Program-made: the position numbers and the translations under genes
Part shown: positions 24,235-32,782 of the stretch, piece by piece
Numbering within the stretch: the stretch's first letter is position 1
Layout: each line of letters opens with the position of its first letter
Assembly: GCA_900316165.1 (NCBI GenBank)
Contig: ONBW01000005.1
Location: 1-63,294, forward strand
Direction of reading: 5' to 3'
DNA: 63,294 nucleotides
From: an uncultured Lachnospiraceae bacterium
GTDB taxonomy: Bacteria > Bacillota > Clostridia > Lachnospirales > Lachnospiraceae
The notes under the pieces: generated by a model
Seen by the model: only the letters and a program-made list of their open reading frames with translations
Told to the model about the DNA's origin: nothing
Databases searched by the model: none

Positions 24235-26631
24235 TTGGAGAAAACAGAGTATAAAATAAAGATGGATCAGGTCGAAAATCTGGTTCGTCAGGGTGATCTG
24301 AAGGAGGCAGTGGATGTACTTGATACACTAAACTACCAGAAGATCAGAAATGTCAATGTTCTCCTGCGTGCCAGCGAGATAGCTGAGGAGGCCGGAGATT
24401 TGGAGAAGAGCCGCGAGATCTTGGAGATTGCGCATGAGAATTCTCCTATTGCCAGAATGATCATTTACCGTCTGGCGCTGATCTCTGTAAAAATGGGAGA
24501 ATTCGAAGAGGCAGACACCTATTATAATGAATTCGTAGATATCGCACCGCATGATGGCCTTAGATTCGTGATCAAGTATACGATCAGAAAGGCCCAGGGA
24601 GCTGAGATAAGTGAACTTATCGGTATACTGGAAAATCTCTGTGATGAGGATTTCATAGATAAGTGGGCTTTTGAACTGGCCTGCCTTTACAGAAAGCATG
24701 GGGACGAGGATAAATGTATTGCGCTCTGTGATAAGATTGCGCTTTGGTTCGGAGAGGGAGCCTATGTAGAAAAGGCTCTTGAGATGAAGATGATGTACAA
24801 GGCTCTGACTCCTGAGCAGGAAGAGCAGTACAGAAGGATTACAAAGGCAGCAGGCACTGACACAAAGAAAGAGAAGCTGTCAGATACGATAACTATTCCT
24901 CAGGTAGAGGATAAGCCCGAGAAGTTCGATACTGTAAATCTCCAGGCAGAGATCAGAAAGAATATCGAGGAGATCATGATGGCGACAGAGACCGGAGAGG
25001 TCTCATCAAATATGGATGCCATAAAGGAGCTCGTAGGAGATATTCCATATGTGACGGCTGAGCAGACAGCTCTCGAAAAACACAAGGTAAAGCACGAAGA
25101 AAAAGAAGAAACAGAATCAGCTACTCCGATCGAGGATTCATATCAGCAGTACCTTGCAGAGGAATACGATGGCCAGCTGGCTTTAAATCTGCCTCAAGGC
25201 GAAGAGGACGAGCAGGTAGCCGGTCAGCTTACTATAAATGATGTACTCGAGGATTGGGGAAAGCAGCAGCGGGCCATGGAAGCTGCGCTAAATGACGCTA
25301 AAAAGAAGAACCTCGAAAAGGCCAAGGAGCAGGCACTTCGTGAAGCAAACCAGATCATGGATCGCCTGGTAAATATCAGCCCGCAGCTTGAGGCCGGGGT
25401 TTCTCCTGATGAGCTCCTGAAGGAAGAATACTTAAGTAAGCCTGAGCCTGATCAGAAGGCTTCAGAACAGAAAATCCTTGAGAACGCAGATGATGAGACA
25501 GTCAAAAGCGCTGCAAAGATTCTTGAAGGTGTAAATGACATGCTTCAACACGACATAGATACTATGTCGGATGATACTGCTGAAGAGGCACCTGAGAAGG
25601 CAGAGGAAAAGCCTGAAGAGAAGGTACAGGAAGAAAAAGCATCTGAAGAGCCTTCTGAAGAGAAAGAAGAATCAGAGGTTTCTGATGAAAAACCTTTGAA
25701 TGAGAAGGTCGAAGAGAACCCGGAAGAAAAGACGGAGAATACAAGAGCTTTTGAGCCTTTAAAACCATCTCCGGTGCAGGTGGACGACAAGACCAGGGTA
25801 CTGGATATTGACGTTTCGGGCCTTGAGAAGCAGATAGAGAGCGAAGCCTTAGACGATACAAGGTTAGATGTAGATTATTCAGATGAAGAGAAGTCAATCC
25901 TCAGTTACTTTGTAGATGTACACGATATGAAGCCTCAGATCCAGAGAACTATAAGTACACTGAAATCGAAGTGCGAATCTGATGGATCTATAAAGACTGG
26001 AAACCTGACTATATCAGGACCTGATGGTTGCGGAAAAACAGCACTTGCAAGTAAGCTTGTGCAGATAGCCCAGAAAGAGACTGGAAAGCTTATGGGTGGA
26101 GCCGGCAGGATTACTGGAGACAGCCTTAACTCCAAGAATCTGAATACACTTATTTCAAAAGTAAAAGGCGGAAGCCTTATGATAGAGAAGGCCGGGGGAA
26201 TGAACTACAGAACTGCGGTGTCTCTGTCACTTTTGATTGAGAACGACAAGAGCGGTACGCTTTTTATACTTGAAGACAGTGAAAAAGAGCTGAATAAGCT
26301 GGCTGCAGGGGCAACGAAGCTTTGGAATTATTTTACAGAGCATATCTCAATACCTGAGATGACCCTTGATGAGCTCGTAAATTTTGGAAAAGTATACGTA
26401 CTCGAATGTGGCTATTCCATGGATGACATGGGTATACTTGCACTATATGACAGGATCGGAATGCTTCAGGGAAGCGATGAGACTGTCTGCCTTCAGGATG
26501 TTAAGGATATCATAGATGAAGGTATCTCGAGAAATAAGAAGAGAAGCAAAGGGTTTTTCAGTCATTTTTCAGCCAGGATGTCAGATGACGAGGGGCGCCC
26601 GATGCTTCAGGAAAAGGATATTATAGAGTAA
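24235..26631 (+). CDS. TPR protein with acidic linker and AAA+-like P-loop domain
   Basis: A 798-residue protein starting at TTG 24235 (CGAGG site 9 bp upstream; an ATG at 24262 is the alternative). Residues about 5-200 are TPR-like helices (QGDLKEAVDVLDTLNYQKI, EAGDLEKSREILEIAHENSP, KMGEFEEADTYYNEFVDIAP). Residues about 210-540 are acidic and low in complexity, with KPEEKVQEEKASEE-type runs. The C-terminal 250 residues carry a canonical Walker A, SGPDGCGKTALA (595-602), followed by LMIEKAGG where a Walker B DE would be expected; the layout recalls the CbbX/SpoVK group of AAA+ proteins. Nucleotide binding is likely, but hydrolysis is doubtful. Function is unknown. Confidence 0.72.
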   Translation: MEKTEYKIKMDQVENLVRQGDLKEAVDVLDTLNYQKIRNVNVLLRASEIAEEAGDLEKSREILEIAHENSPIARMIIYRLALISVKMGEFEEADTYYNEFVDIAPHDGLRFVIKYTIRKAQGAEISELIGILENLCDEDFIDKWAFELACLYRKHGDEDKCIALCDKIALWFGEGAYVEKALEMKMMYKALTPEQEEQYRRITKAAGTDTKKEKLSDTITIPQVEDKPEKFDTVNLQAEIRKNIEEIMMATETGEVSSNMDAIKELVGDIPYVTAEQTALEKHKVKHEEKEETESATPIEDSYQQYLAEEYDGQLALNLPQGEEDEQVAGQLTINDVLEDWGKQQRAMEAALNDAKKKNLEKAKEQALREANQIMDRLVNISPQLEAGVSPDELLKEEYLSKPEPDQKASEQKILENADDETVKSAAKILEGVNDMLQHDIDTMSDDTAEEAPEKAEEKPEEKVQEEKASEEPSEEKEESEVSDEKPLNEKVEENPEEKTENTRAFEPLKPSPVQVDDKTRVLDIDVSGLEKQIESEALDDTRLDVDYSDEEKSILSYFVDVHDMKPQIQRTISTLKSKCESDGSIKTGNLTISGPDGCGKTALASKLVQIAQKETGKLMGGAGRITGDSLNSKNLNTLISKVKGGSLMIEKAGGMNYRTAVSLSLLIENDKSGTLFILEDSEKELNKLAAGATKLWNYFTEHISIPEMTLDELVNFGKVYVLECGYSMDDMGILALYDRIGMLQGSDETVCLQDVKDIIDEGISRNKKRSKGFFSHFSARMSDDEGRPMLQEKDIIE

Positions 26632-26658
26632 TTTTTTTAATAGACAGGAGGCGGGGAA

Positions 26659-28581
26659 ATGAGTCACTTTACAGAGTTAGACGCATACCTGTTTGGTCAG
26701 GGGACACATTACGACATTTTTAGAAAGCTTGGAGCTCATCCAGGTAAGGAGAACGGACAGGACGGATTTTATTTCGATGTCTGGGCACCTCACGCGAAGG
26801 AGGTACATGTCATTGGAGAATTCAATGGCTGGGATGAGCAGGCCTCTCCGATGTACAGGGTGAAGCCGGATGGAATCGGCGTCTGGGAGTGCTTTATCCC
26901 AAATGCATCAAAGGGACAGATGTACAAGTATCTGATCCACGGAAGCAACGATGAGAAGATCTACAAGGCAGATCCATTTGCTGAGTATGCAGAGCTGCGC
27001 CCGGGAACAGCCAGCAGGCTCTGGACTACTGATGGATTCAAGTGGTCTGACAGTGCCTGGCTTAAAAGCAGAATGGACGATACGCCGTACTATGAGAAAC
27101 CGCTGTCTATCTATGAGGTTCATCCGGGATCATGGATGAGGCATCCTGGAACAGGTGATGATGGTTTCTACACCTACAGAGAGCTTGCAGACAGGCTTGT
27201 TTCATACGTAGTAGATATGGGATATACCCATGTAGAGCTCATGGGTATTTCAGAGTATCCGTTTGATGGTTCCTGGGGCTACCAGGTTACAGGCTACTAT
27301 GCTCCGACATCGCGATATGGAACGCCTCAGGACTTTATGTATCTCGTCAATGCCTTCCACAAGAAGGGCATCGGTGTAATACTTGACTGGGTTCCGGCAC
27401 ATTTTCCAAAGGATGCGCATGGACTTGCTGATTTTGATGGTGAGCCATTGTTTGAGTATGCAGACCCTAGAAAGGGCGAGCATCCTGACTGGGGCACAAA
27501 GATTTTCGACTATGGAAAGCCGGAGGTAAAGAACTTCCTGATCGGTTCAGCCATTAACTGGGTAGAGAATTATCATATAGATGGACTCAGAGTAGACGCA
27601 GTCGCTTCGATGCTCTATCTCGATTATGGAAAAAAGGACGGACAGTGGGTTCCAAATAAAAATGGCGGAAACGAAAATCTCGAGGCGATTGAATTTTTCA
27701 AGCATATAAATTCTCTTATGACCGGCAGGTACAAGGGATTTATGATGATAGCGGAGGAGTCTACGGCCTGGCCAAGAGTTACAGGCAGTGTCGAGGATAA
27801 CGGCCTGAACTTCTCTTACAAGTGGAATATGGGCTGGATGCATGACTTCCTCGACTATATGCAGCTTGACCCATTTTTCCGTAAAGACAACCACAATAAG
27901 ATGACCTTTGCAATGAGCTACAATGAGTACGAAAAGTACATCCTTGTACTCTCACATGACGAGGTCGTTCACTTAAAGAAGTCAATGATCTGCAAAATGC
28001 CTGGTGACGAGGCAGAGAAGTTTGCAAACCTTCGTGCCGGTTATGCATTTATGATGTGTCATCCAGGCAAGAAGCTTCTGTTCATGGGACAGGAGTTTGC
28101 ACAGACACATGAGTGGAGTGAGGCCTGTGAGCTCTCATGGTATGAGCTTGAGAATCCGCGCCACAGGGCTATGCAGAACTGGGTAAAGAAGCTTCTGCAT
28201 CTCTACAGGAAGTATCCGGCATTTTATGAACAGGATATTAACTGGAATGGCTTCGAGTGGATAAATGCCAACGACAGCTACCGCAGCATCTTCAGCTTTG
28301 TACGAAAGAGCAAGGATGGCAAACAGAACATCCTCTGCGTGATAAACTTCACTCCAGTGGCTTATCCAGACTACAGAGTCGGTGTCGTAAGCAGAGAGAA
28401 GCATACGCTTATACTTGACAGTGATGAGCTCGAGTACACAGCAGAACCAACAGCGAAAAAGAGAAAAAAGAAGAGCTTTACACCGGAGAAGCAGTCATGC
28501 GATGGAAAGGATTACTCGATCGCTTATCCGCTTCCAGCTTTCGGAGTAGCACTCTTCACTTTTGATTATGATGTGAAATGA
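26659..28581 (+). CDS. glgB: 1,4-alpha-glucan branching enzyme
   Basis: A 640-residue GH13 enzyme that introduces alpha-1,6 branches into glycogen. An N-terminal CBM48 (FYFDVWAPHAKEVHVIGEFN near 33-52) precedes the TIM barrel. Barrel motifs are YEVHPGSWMR, DWVPAHFPKDAHGL, the nucleophile region GLRVDAVASMLYLDY (Asp near 313), the acid/base MIAEESTAW (Glu near 366), and VLSHDEVVH (Asp near 433). The C-terminal beta domain ends near 636. AGGAGG lies 9 bp before the ATG. No other glycogen genes are adjacent; the DUF5711 gene overlaps its stop by 4 bp. Confidence 0.97.
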   Translation: MSHFTELDAYLFGQGTHYDIFRKLGAHPGKENGQDGFYFDVWAPHAKEVHVIGEFNGWDEQASPMYRVKPDGIGVWECFIPNASKGQMYKYLIHGSNDEKIYKADPFAEYAELRPGTASRLWTTDGFKWSDSAWLKSRMDDTPYYEKPLSIYEVHPGSWMRHPGTGDDGFYTYRELADRLVSYVVDMGYTHVELMGISEYPFDGSWGYQVTGYYAPTSRYGTPQDFMYLVNAFHKKGIGVILDWVPAHFPKDAHGLADFDGEPLFEYADPRKGEHPDWGTKIFDYGKPEVKNFLIGSAINWVENYHIDGLRVDAVASMLYLDYGKKDGQWVPNKNGGNENLEAIEFFKHINSLMTGRYKGFMMIAEESTAWPRVTGSVEDNGLNFSYKWNMGWMHDFLDYMQLDPFFRKDNHNKMTFAMSYNEYEKYILVLSHDEVVHLKKSMICKMPGDEAEKFANLRAGYAFMMCHPGKKLLFMGQEFAQTHEWSEACELSWYELENPRHRAMQNWVKKLLHLYRKYPAFYEQDINWNGFEWINANDSYRSIFSFVRKSKDGKQNILCVINFTPVAYPDYRVGVVSREKHTLILDSDELEYTAEPTAKKRKKKSFTPEKQSCDGKDYSIAYPLPAFGVALFTFDYDVK

Positions 28582-29699
28582 ATTCATTTTTTAGCAGACG
28601 GAATGTTATCACGATTATCATAGCCGTGGCGATTGCCGCGGCTGTGATTGTTATCGCTGTCTGGCAGAAGGGCAGGAGCTTTGATAACTATGATGTCGAA
28701 AAGAGTTTTTCGATAGATGGTGCTTCCTCACAGAATTTTGTGTCGTTCTCAGGTGGGCTGATGGCCTATTCCAGAGACGGCGCGCAGTATTACGATTCCG
28801 AGGGAAACACGGTCTGGAACGAATCCTACAATATGCAGTCGCCGGAGGTGCGGATAAGCGGTAAAAGGCTTCTGATATATGACAGAGGCGGAAGCAGTCT
28901 GGTTATCATGTCAGAGAAAAAAGAAATCTCGCTTATCTCTACCACACATCCGATAGTTCAGGCTGATGTGGCATCAAACGGTATATCGGCAGTTCTTACA
29001 GAAGAAGAGGATACTGGCTATATCAATCTGTATGAAGCAGATGGAACAGCAAAGGCCAGTGGACAGGTTCATCTGTCACAGACAGGTTACCCGATGTCTA
29101 TCGCCATATCGGATGACGGCACAAGACTTATCATGTCGCTTTCAGTAATTAATTCAGAGTCACTTGGGACGAGGATAAATATCTACGATTTCACACAAGC
29201 CGGCGATCAGAATAAGAACAACATTATAGCTTCATTCGAATACGATGATACAGTATGTCCGCAGACGGCATTTTTCACAGATGGACGTGCTGTGGCAGTC
29301 ACAGACGGTGGAGCCGTGATTTATACCTCTGGCTCGAATGTAAAAGAGAAAAAGAAAATAAAAACAGATTACGAGACTGAAAATGTTATTATAAGTGGAG
29401 AGTATTTCGGGCTGATACATAAGTCCAATGGAAAAAACCATGTGTTAGATGTCTTTGATGAGAATGGAAAGCGTACCTGCGAGCGAAAACTGAAAAGTTC
29501 GTTTGACAGGTGTGCATTTTTAAGGGATGACCTGCTGATAGAGAAGGCAGAGAATCAGATAATACTTATCGATGTTGCGGGGAAAACGAGATTTACCTAT
29601 GATTTCCCAGATGAAGTCATAGCGTTTGAGGCAGCAGGAAACACAAGGGAATTTTTCCTGGTTCAGCAGGAAGGCAGTCAGGTTATAAGGCTTGACTGA
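28578..29699 (+). CDS. Membrane-anchored beta-propeller protein (DUF5711-like)
   Basis: A 373-residue protein with a short basic N-terminus, one membrane helix (about 10-29, ITIIIAVAIAAAVIVIAVW) and an extracytoplasmic part made of repeating beta strands. Repeating blocks such as GGLMAYSRDGAQYYDSEGN and DDGTRLIMSLSVINS are blade-like. This matches the DUF5711 family of Lachnospiraceae in my memory; no enzymatic motif is present. The ATG overlaps the glgB stop by 4 bp, while the CvpA gene follows 14 bp after. It may bind a ligand or protein at the cell surface. Confidence 0.7.
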   Translation: MNSFFSRRNVITIIIAVAIAAAVIVIAVWQKGRSFDNYDVEKSFSIDGASSQNFVSFSGGLMAYSRDGAQYYDSEGNTVWNESYNMQSPEVRISGKRLLIYDRGGSSLVIMSEKKEISLISTTHPIVQADVASNGISAVLTEEEDTGYINLYEADGTAKASGQVHLSQTGYPMSIAISDDGTRLIMSLSVINSESLGTRINIYDFTQAGDQNKNNIIASFEYDDTVCPQTAFFTDGRAVAVTDGGAVIYTSGSNVKEKKKIKTDYETENVIISGEYFGLIHKSNGKNHVLDVFDENGKRTCERKLKSSFDRCAFLRDDLLIEKAENQIILIDVAGKTRFTYDFPDEVIAFEAAGNTREFFLVQQEGSQVIRLD

Positions 29700-29713
29700 T
29701 AAAGGGAAATACA

Positions 29714-30553
29714 TTGAATTACGTACTAATTGGATCACTTATACTGCTTGTGGTGGCATTCGCCATAGGCTTTTACAGAGGACTTTTCGGACTGCTTGGC
29801 GGTCTTCTCACATGGATGATCATACTTGGTTTTTTGTATGTAGCCACTCCGCTTATAGAAGCAAAATACATGGATGGGGCCGTGTATAAGAAATTCTACA
29901 ATTCAGTTTCGGAGCATATAAGTACAAGCCTTATCACTAAAGAAAATAAAACGATAGACTCGCTGAACGCGGCTGCAGGTGATGATACTACAGATACGCA
30001 GGATTCAACTACAGATGTAGGTACGCCAAAAAAGGCAGCCATCGACCTCTCTGATTCAGAGAGTCTCAGAGATTATCTGGGAAAATTAGGAATTTCCATT
30101 CCAAAAAAGGCGTCGGATTTTATCTCTAAGGCGGTGGATTCCACGACAAACGCAGCAGCTGAGATTGTTTCAAATATCACAGCTGATAATGCCGACAAGC
30201 TTTCCGAAGCTAATAATACAATAGTTGATACTCTTTCCGCGCGTACAGCAGCACTTATGGTAAAGGGACTTGCGATACTTACCTCGCTTCTTATAGCCTT
30301 TATCATCACCAGAGCTTTGGCTCTTATAGCTCAGTTCATAGGTGATCTTCCGGTAGTCGGAGGCTTTTCAAGGTTCTTAGGCGGAGTCTGGGGAATCATA
30401 GTAGCTTTGCTTATCATCTGGATATTTATGGATGTGGTCACCTGCTTCTCCATCACGCCGAATGGAGCAAAGCTGGTAAGTCAGATACAGAACAACGCTT
30501 TCCTGGATTTCCTCTATGTGGAGAATCCGCTGGCATTTCTAATAAACAAGTAG
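29714..30553 (+). CDS. CvpA-family membrane protein
   Basis: A 279-residue protein starting at TTG 29714, 7 bp after AAAGGGA. Two membrane segments lie in the first 50 residues (NYVLIGSLILLVVAFAIGFY with RGLFGLLGGLLTWMIIL), and two more between about 180 and 245. The N-terminal pattern GFYRGLFGLLGGL is typical of the CvpA family, which in E. coli supports colicin V production and bile resistance. A long extracytoplasmic Thr/Asp-rich loop (near 82-110) separates the two halves. The function in Firmicutes is unknown. Confidence 0.75.
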   Translation: MNYVLIGSLILLVVAFAIGFYRGLFGLLGGLLTWMIILGFLYVATPLIEAKYMDGAVYKKFYNSVSEHISTSLITKENKTIDSLNAAAGDDTTDTQDSTTDVGTPKKAAIDLSDSESLRDYLGKLGISIPKKASDFISKAVDSTTNAAAEIVSNITADNADKLSEANNTIVDTLSARTAALMVKGLAILTSLLIAFIITRALALIAQFIGDLPVVGGFSRFLGGVWGIIVALLIIWIFMDVVTCFSITPNGAKLVSQIQNNAFLDFLYVENPLAFLINK

Positions 30554-30564
30554 GAGGTTATAAA

Positions 30565-31632
30565 ATGGGACAGATTATTGGAAAGACAAAAGATGGAAAG
30601 GATATCACAGCTTATGTGATCTCAGGGGGTAGACTTACTGCAAAGGTTATGGACTTTGGAGCCGACCTGATGGAGCTTCATGTGCAGATGAAAGACGGTA
30701 GTGACCGTGATATCGTGCTGGGGTATAAGGACGTAGAGCAGTATTTTTTCAATGATCCGAACTATGGCTTTATCATAGGCAGAAATGCGAACAGGATTGG
30801 CGGTGCTTCATTTACTCTAGATGGAGTGACCTACAGCCTGGAAAAAAATGACAATAAGATAAACAATCTGCACAGTGGATTTACCTCGATTCAGAGGAGA
30901 GTCTGGGATACAAAGGAAGAGGCCGCAGATCATGTGACCTTTGCGATAAAAAGTCCTGACGGAGACTTAGGATTCCCAGGAAATATGGAAATCGAGGTCA
31001 CTTATACTATAGACAGTGCAGACCGCCTGATAATTGATTACAAGGGACTTTCCGATAAGAGGACAGTATTTAACCCGACAAATCACACCTATTTCAATCT
31101 CAGTGGCGAGGGAAATGGAGATATTCTTGATACTGAGGTCTGCATTCATGCTGACTGTTTTACAGCAACTGATAATCATTCGATTCCGGATGGAACAGAT
31201 ACTGCAGTTGAGGGAACTCCGATGGATTTCAGAGAGTTCCATGCGATAAACGAGAGAATAGAGGACGATTACGAACAGCTTCGGATGGCCGGAGGCTATG
31301 ACCATAATTTCGAGCTCTCAAAGGATGAGAAGTGGCACAGAAGCGAATTCGACCACGATGGCAAAAAAGAATACGAGGCTGCAGAGTTCCGCCTTCCGGA
31401 TAAGTCACTTCAGGTTAATGTTATCACTGACCTTCCGGGAGTACAGATGTATACCGGTAACTATATAAGTGGAAAAGAGTATGGCAAAAGTGGTAAACTA
31501 TATGTAAGGCGCGGAGGAATCGCTTTCGAGACTCAGTATTTCCCGAACGCGGTAAACGTGCCGAAATACGAGCAGCCAGTAATCGAGGCAGGAAAGCCGT
31601 ATTTTTCAAAGACTATATATGAGATCATCTAA
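30565..31632 (+). CDS. galM: Aldose 1-epimerase
   Basis: A 355-residue mutarotase that interconverts alpha and beta anomers of aldoses. Diagnostic segments are FIIGRNANRIGGASFTLDG near 69-87, NPTNHTYFNLSGEG (catalytic His near 176), the substrate-binding GGYDHNFEL, GVQMYTGNYI and the catalytic glutamate region IAFETQYFPNAVN. AGGAGG precedes the ATG by 7 bp. It shares its transcript with CvpA upstream and rpiB downstream, a small carbohydrate-metabolism grouping following glgB. Confidence 0.94.
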   Translation: MGQIIGKTKDGKDITAYVISGGRLTAKVMDFGADLMELHVQMKDGSDRDIVLGYKDVEQYFFNDPNYGFIIGRNANRIGGASFTLDGVTYSLEKNDNKINNLHSGFTSIQRRVWDTKEEAADHVTFAIKSPDGDLGFPGNMEIEVTYTIDSADRLIIDYKGLSDKRTVFNPTNHTYFNLSGEGNGDILDTEVCIHADCFTATDNHSIPDGTDTAVEGTPMDFREFHAINERIEDDYEQLRMAGGYDHNFELSKDEKWHRSEFDHDGKKEYEAAEFRLPDKSLQVNVITDLPGVQMYTGNYISGKEYGKSGKLYVRRGGIAFETQYFPNAVNVPKYEQPVIEAGKPYFSKTIYEII

Positions 31633-31641
31633 GGAGTGAAA

Positions 31642-32091
31642 ATGAGAATCTTAATTGGTAATGATCATGCAGGAACTGAGCTGAAATTCGAGATCATGAA
31701 GCATCTCGAGGAACAGGGCTATGAAGTAGAGAACTACGGCACTGATACGAAGGAAAGTGTGAACTATCCTGAAATCGGCGCTAAGGTTGCAGAGGAGCTT
31801 GCTGCCGGTAAGGGTGACCTTGGAGTCCTTATCTGCGGAACAGGCGTCGGAATCACGATGGCTGCAAACAAGGTACCTGGAATCAGAGCAGCAGCCTGCT
31901 CGGATACTACGACAGCTCATCTGATAAGAGAGCACAACCACGCGAATATCATCGGTATCGGCGCGCGTATCGTAGGAGTAGAGCTGGCAAAGGATATAGT
32001 AGACAGCTTCCTGAATGCAGAGCCTCTTGGCGGACGCCATCAGGAACGTGTTGACATGATCACAGCGATTGAGAAGAAGTACAGCAGGTAA
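31642..32091 (+). CDS. rpiB: Ribose 5-phosphate isomerase B (or related RpiB/LacAB isomerase)
   Basis: A 149-residue RpiB. The phosphate-site loop GNDHAGTELK opens the protein, the catalytic cysteine is in LICGTGVGITMAANK near residue 64, and the HNHANIIGIGARIVG segment near 99-112 is conserved. It interconverts ribulose 5-phosphate and ribose 5-phosphate; allose isomerases of the same family cannot be excluded. I start at ATG 31642, five bases after AAGGAG, rather than at GTG 31636. The ATG follows the galM stop by 9 bp and the stop precedes greA by 3 bp. Confidence 0.93.
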   Translation: MRILIGNDHAGTELKFEIMKHLEEQGYEVENYGTDTKESVNYPEIGAKVAEELAAGKGDLGVLICGTGVGITMAANKVPGIRAAACSDTTTAHLIREHNHANIIGIGARIVGVELAKDIVDSFLNAEPLGGRHQERVDMITAIEKKYSR

Positions 32092-32094
32092 AAA

Positions 32095-32598
32095 ATGGGA
32101 GAAAGACTGACAGAGTCAGACGTTAAAAAAATTCAGGCGGAGATTGACGACAGGAAGTTCAATCAGAGGCCTAAGCTTATAGCTGAGGTTCAGGAGACAA
32201 GGGCGCATGGCGACCTTTCTGAGAATTTTGAGTATCATGAAGCCAAGCGTGCGAAGAACAGGAATGAGAGCAGGATTCATTACCTTGAAAAAATGCTCGA
32301 AAATGCCACAGTAATCTCTGATAAGTCAGAGCATGGTGTAGTCGGCATGAACAATACCGTAACGCTCTACATTCCTGAGGATGATGAGACAGAGACCTAT
32401 AAGATCACTACAAGTATAAGAGGGAACTCCCTTGAGAACAAGATTTCTATCGAATCGCCTCTTGGCAAGGCCATCCTGGGAAAAAAGGTCGGAGATACAG
32501 TCACTGTAAAAGTAAACGATGACTACTCTTATGACGTGGTAATTAAAAATATCGATGAGTCTTCGACTGACGATGACGACGAGATAAAGAGCTATTAA
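32095..32598 (+). CDS. greA: Transcription elongation factor GreA
   Basis: A 167-residue GreA/GreB protein. Residues 1-75 form the coiled-coil finger that enters the RNA polymerase secondary channel, with the acidic tip in HGDLSENFEYHEAKR (near 38-52). Residues about 80-155 form the FKBP-like domain (TYKITTSIRGN, SIESPLGKAILGKKVGD). It rescues backtracked RNA polymerase by stimulating transcript cleavage. It ends the glgB-to-greA run and is followed by tRNA-Ser on the other strand. There is no plus-strand U-tract after the hairpin at 32602-32619. Confidence 0.95.
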   Translation: MGERLTESDVKKIQAEIDDRKFNQRPKLIAEVQETRAHGDLSENFEYHEAKRAKNRNESRIHYLEKMLENATVISDKSEHGVVGMNNTVTLYIPEDDETETYKITTSIRGNSLENKISIESPLGKAILGKKVGDTVTVKVNDDYSYDVVIKNIDESSTDDDDEIKSY

Positions 32599-32620
32599 AA
32601 AAGCTCCCTTTCGGGAGCTG
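32594..32620 (-). terminator. Intrinsic terminator of tRNA-Ser
   Basis: AGCTCCC/GGGAGCT hairpin with a TTTC loop at 32602-32619; read on the minus strand it is followed by TTTTTT (32601-32596). It lies 9 nt beyond the tRNA 3' end. Confidence 0.8.
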
Positions 32621-32628
32621 ATAAAAAG

Positions 32629-32718
32629 CGGAGACGAAGGGATTCGAACCCTTGTGCCGCGATAAGGCGGCAAACGCATTTCGAGTGCGCCTCGTTATGG
32701 CCTCTTCGATACGTCTCC
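32629..32718 (-). tRNA. tRNA-Ser (anticodon CGA)
   Basis: The minus strand gives a 90-nt class II tRNA: acceptor arms GGAGACG and CGTCTCC pair perfectly; the anticodon loop CTCGAAA carries CGA, which reads UCG serine codons; a long variable arm (GCCGCC...GCGGC) is typical of tRNA-Ser; and the T arm contains GGTTCGAATCC. The CCA end is not encoded. It has its own promoter and terminator. Confidence 0.95.
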
Positions 32719-32729
32719 AGCGAATAATA

Positions 32730-32758
32730 ATTTTACTATAATTAACCGGATTTGACAA
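32730..32758 (-). promoter_or_regulatory. Promoter of tRNA-Ser
   Basis: On the minus strand TTGTCA (32758-32753), a 17-bp spacer and TAAAAT (32735-32730) end 11 bp before the mature tRNA. Confidence 0.65.
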
Positions 32759-32782
32759 GAACTTTTTTGGAAAGGAGAAGAA

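Noticed and set aside
25545-25897. Minus-strand Ser/Phe-rich and Leu/Pro-rich ORFs
   Set aside because: They are antisense shadows of the acidic Glu/Lys-rich linker of the TPR/P-loop protein and have no ribosome binding site.
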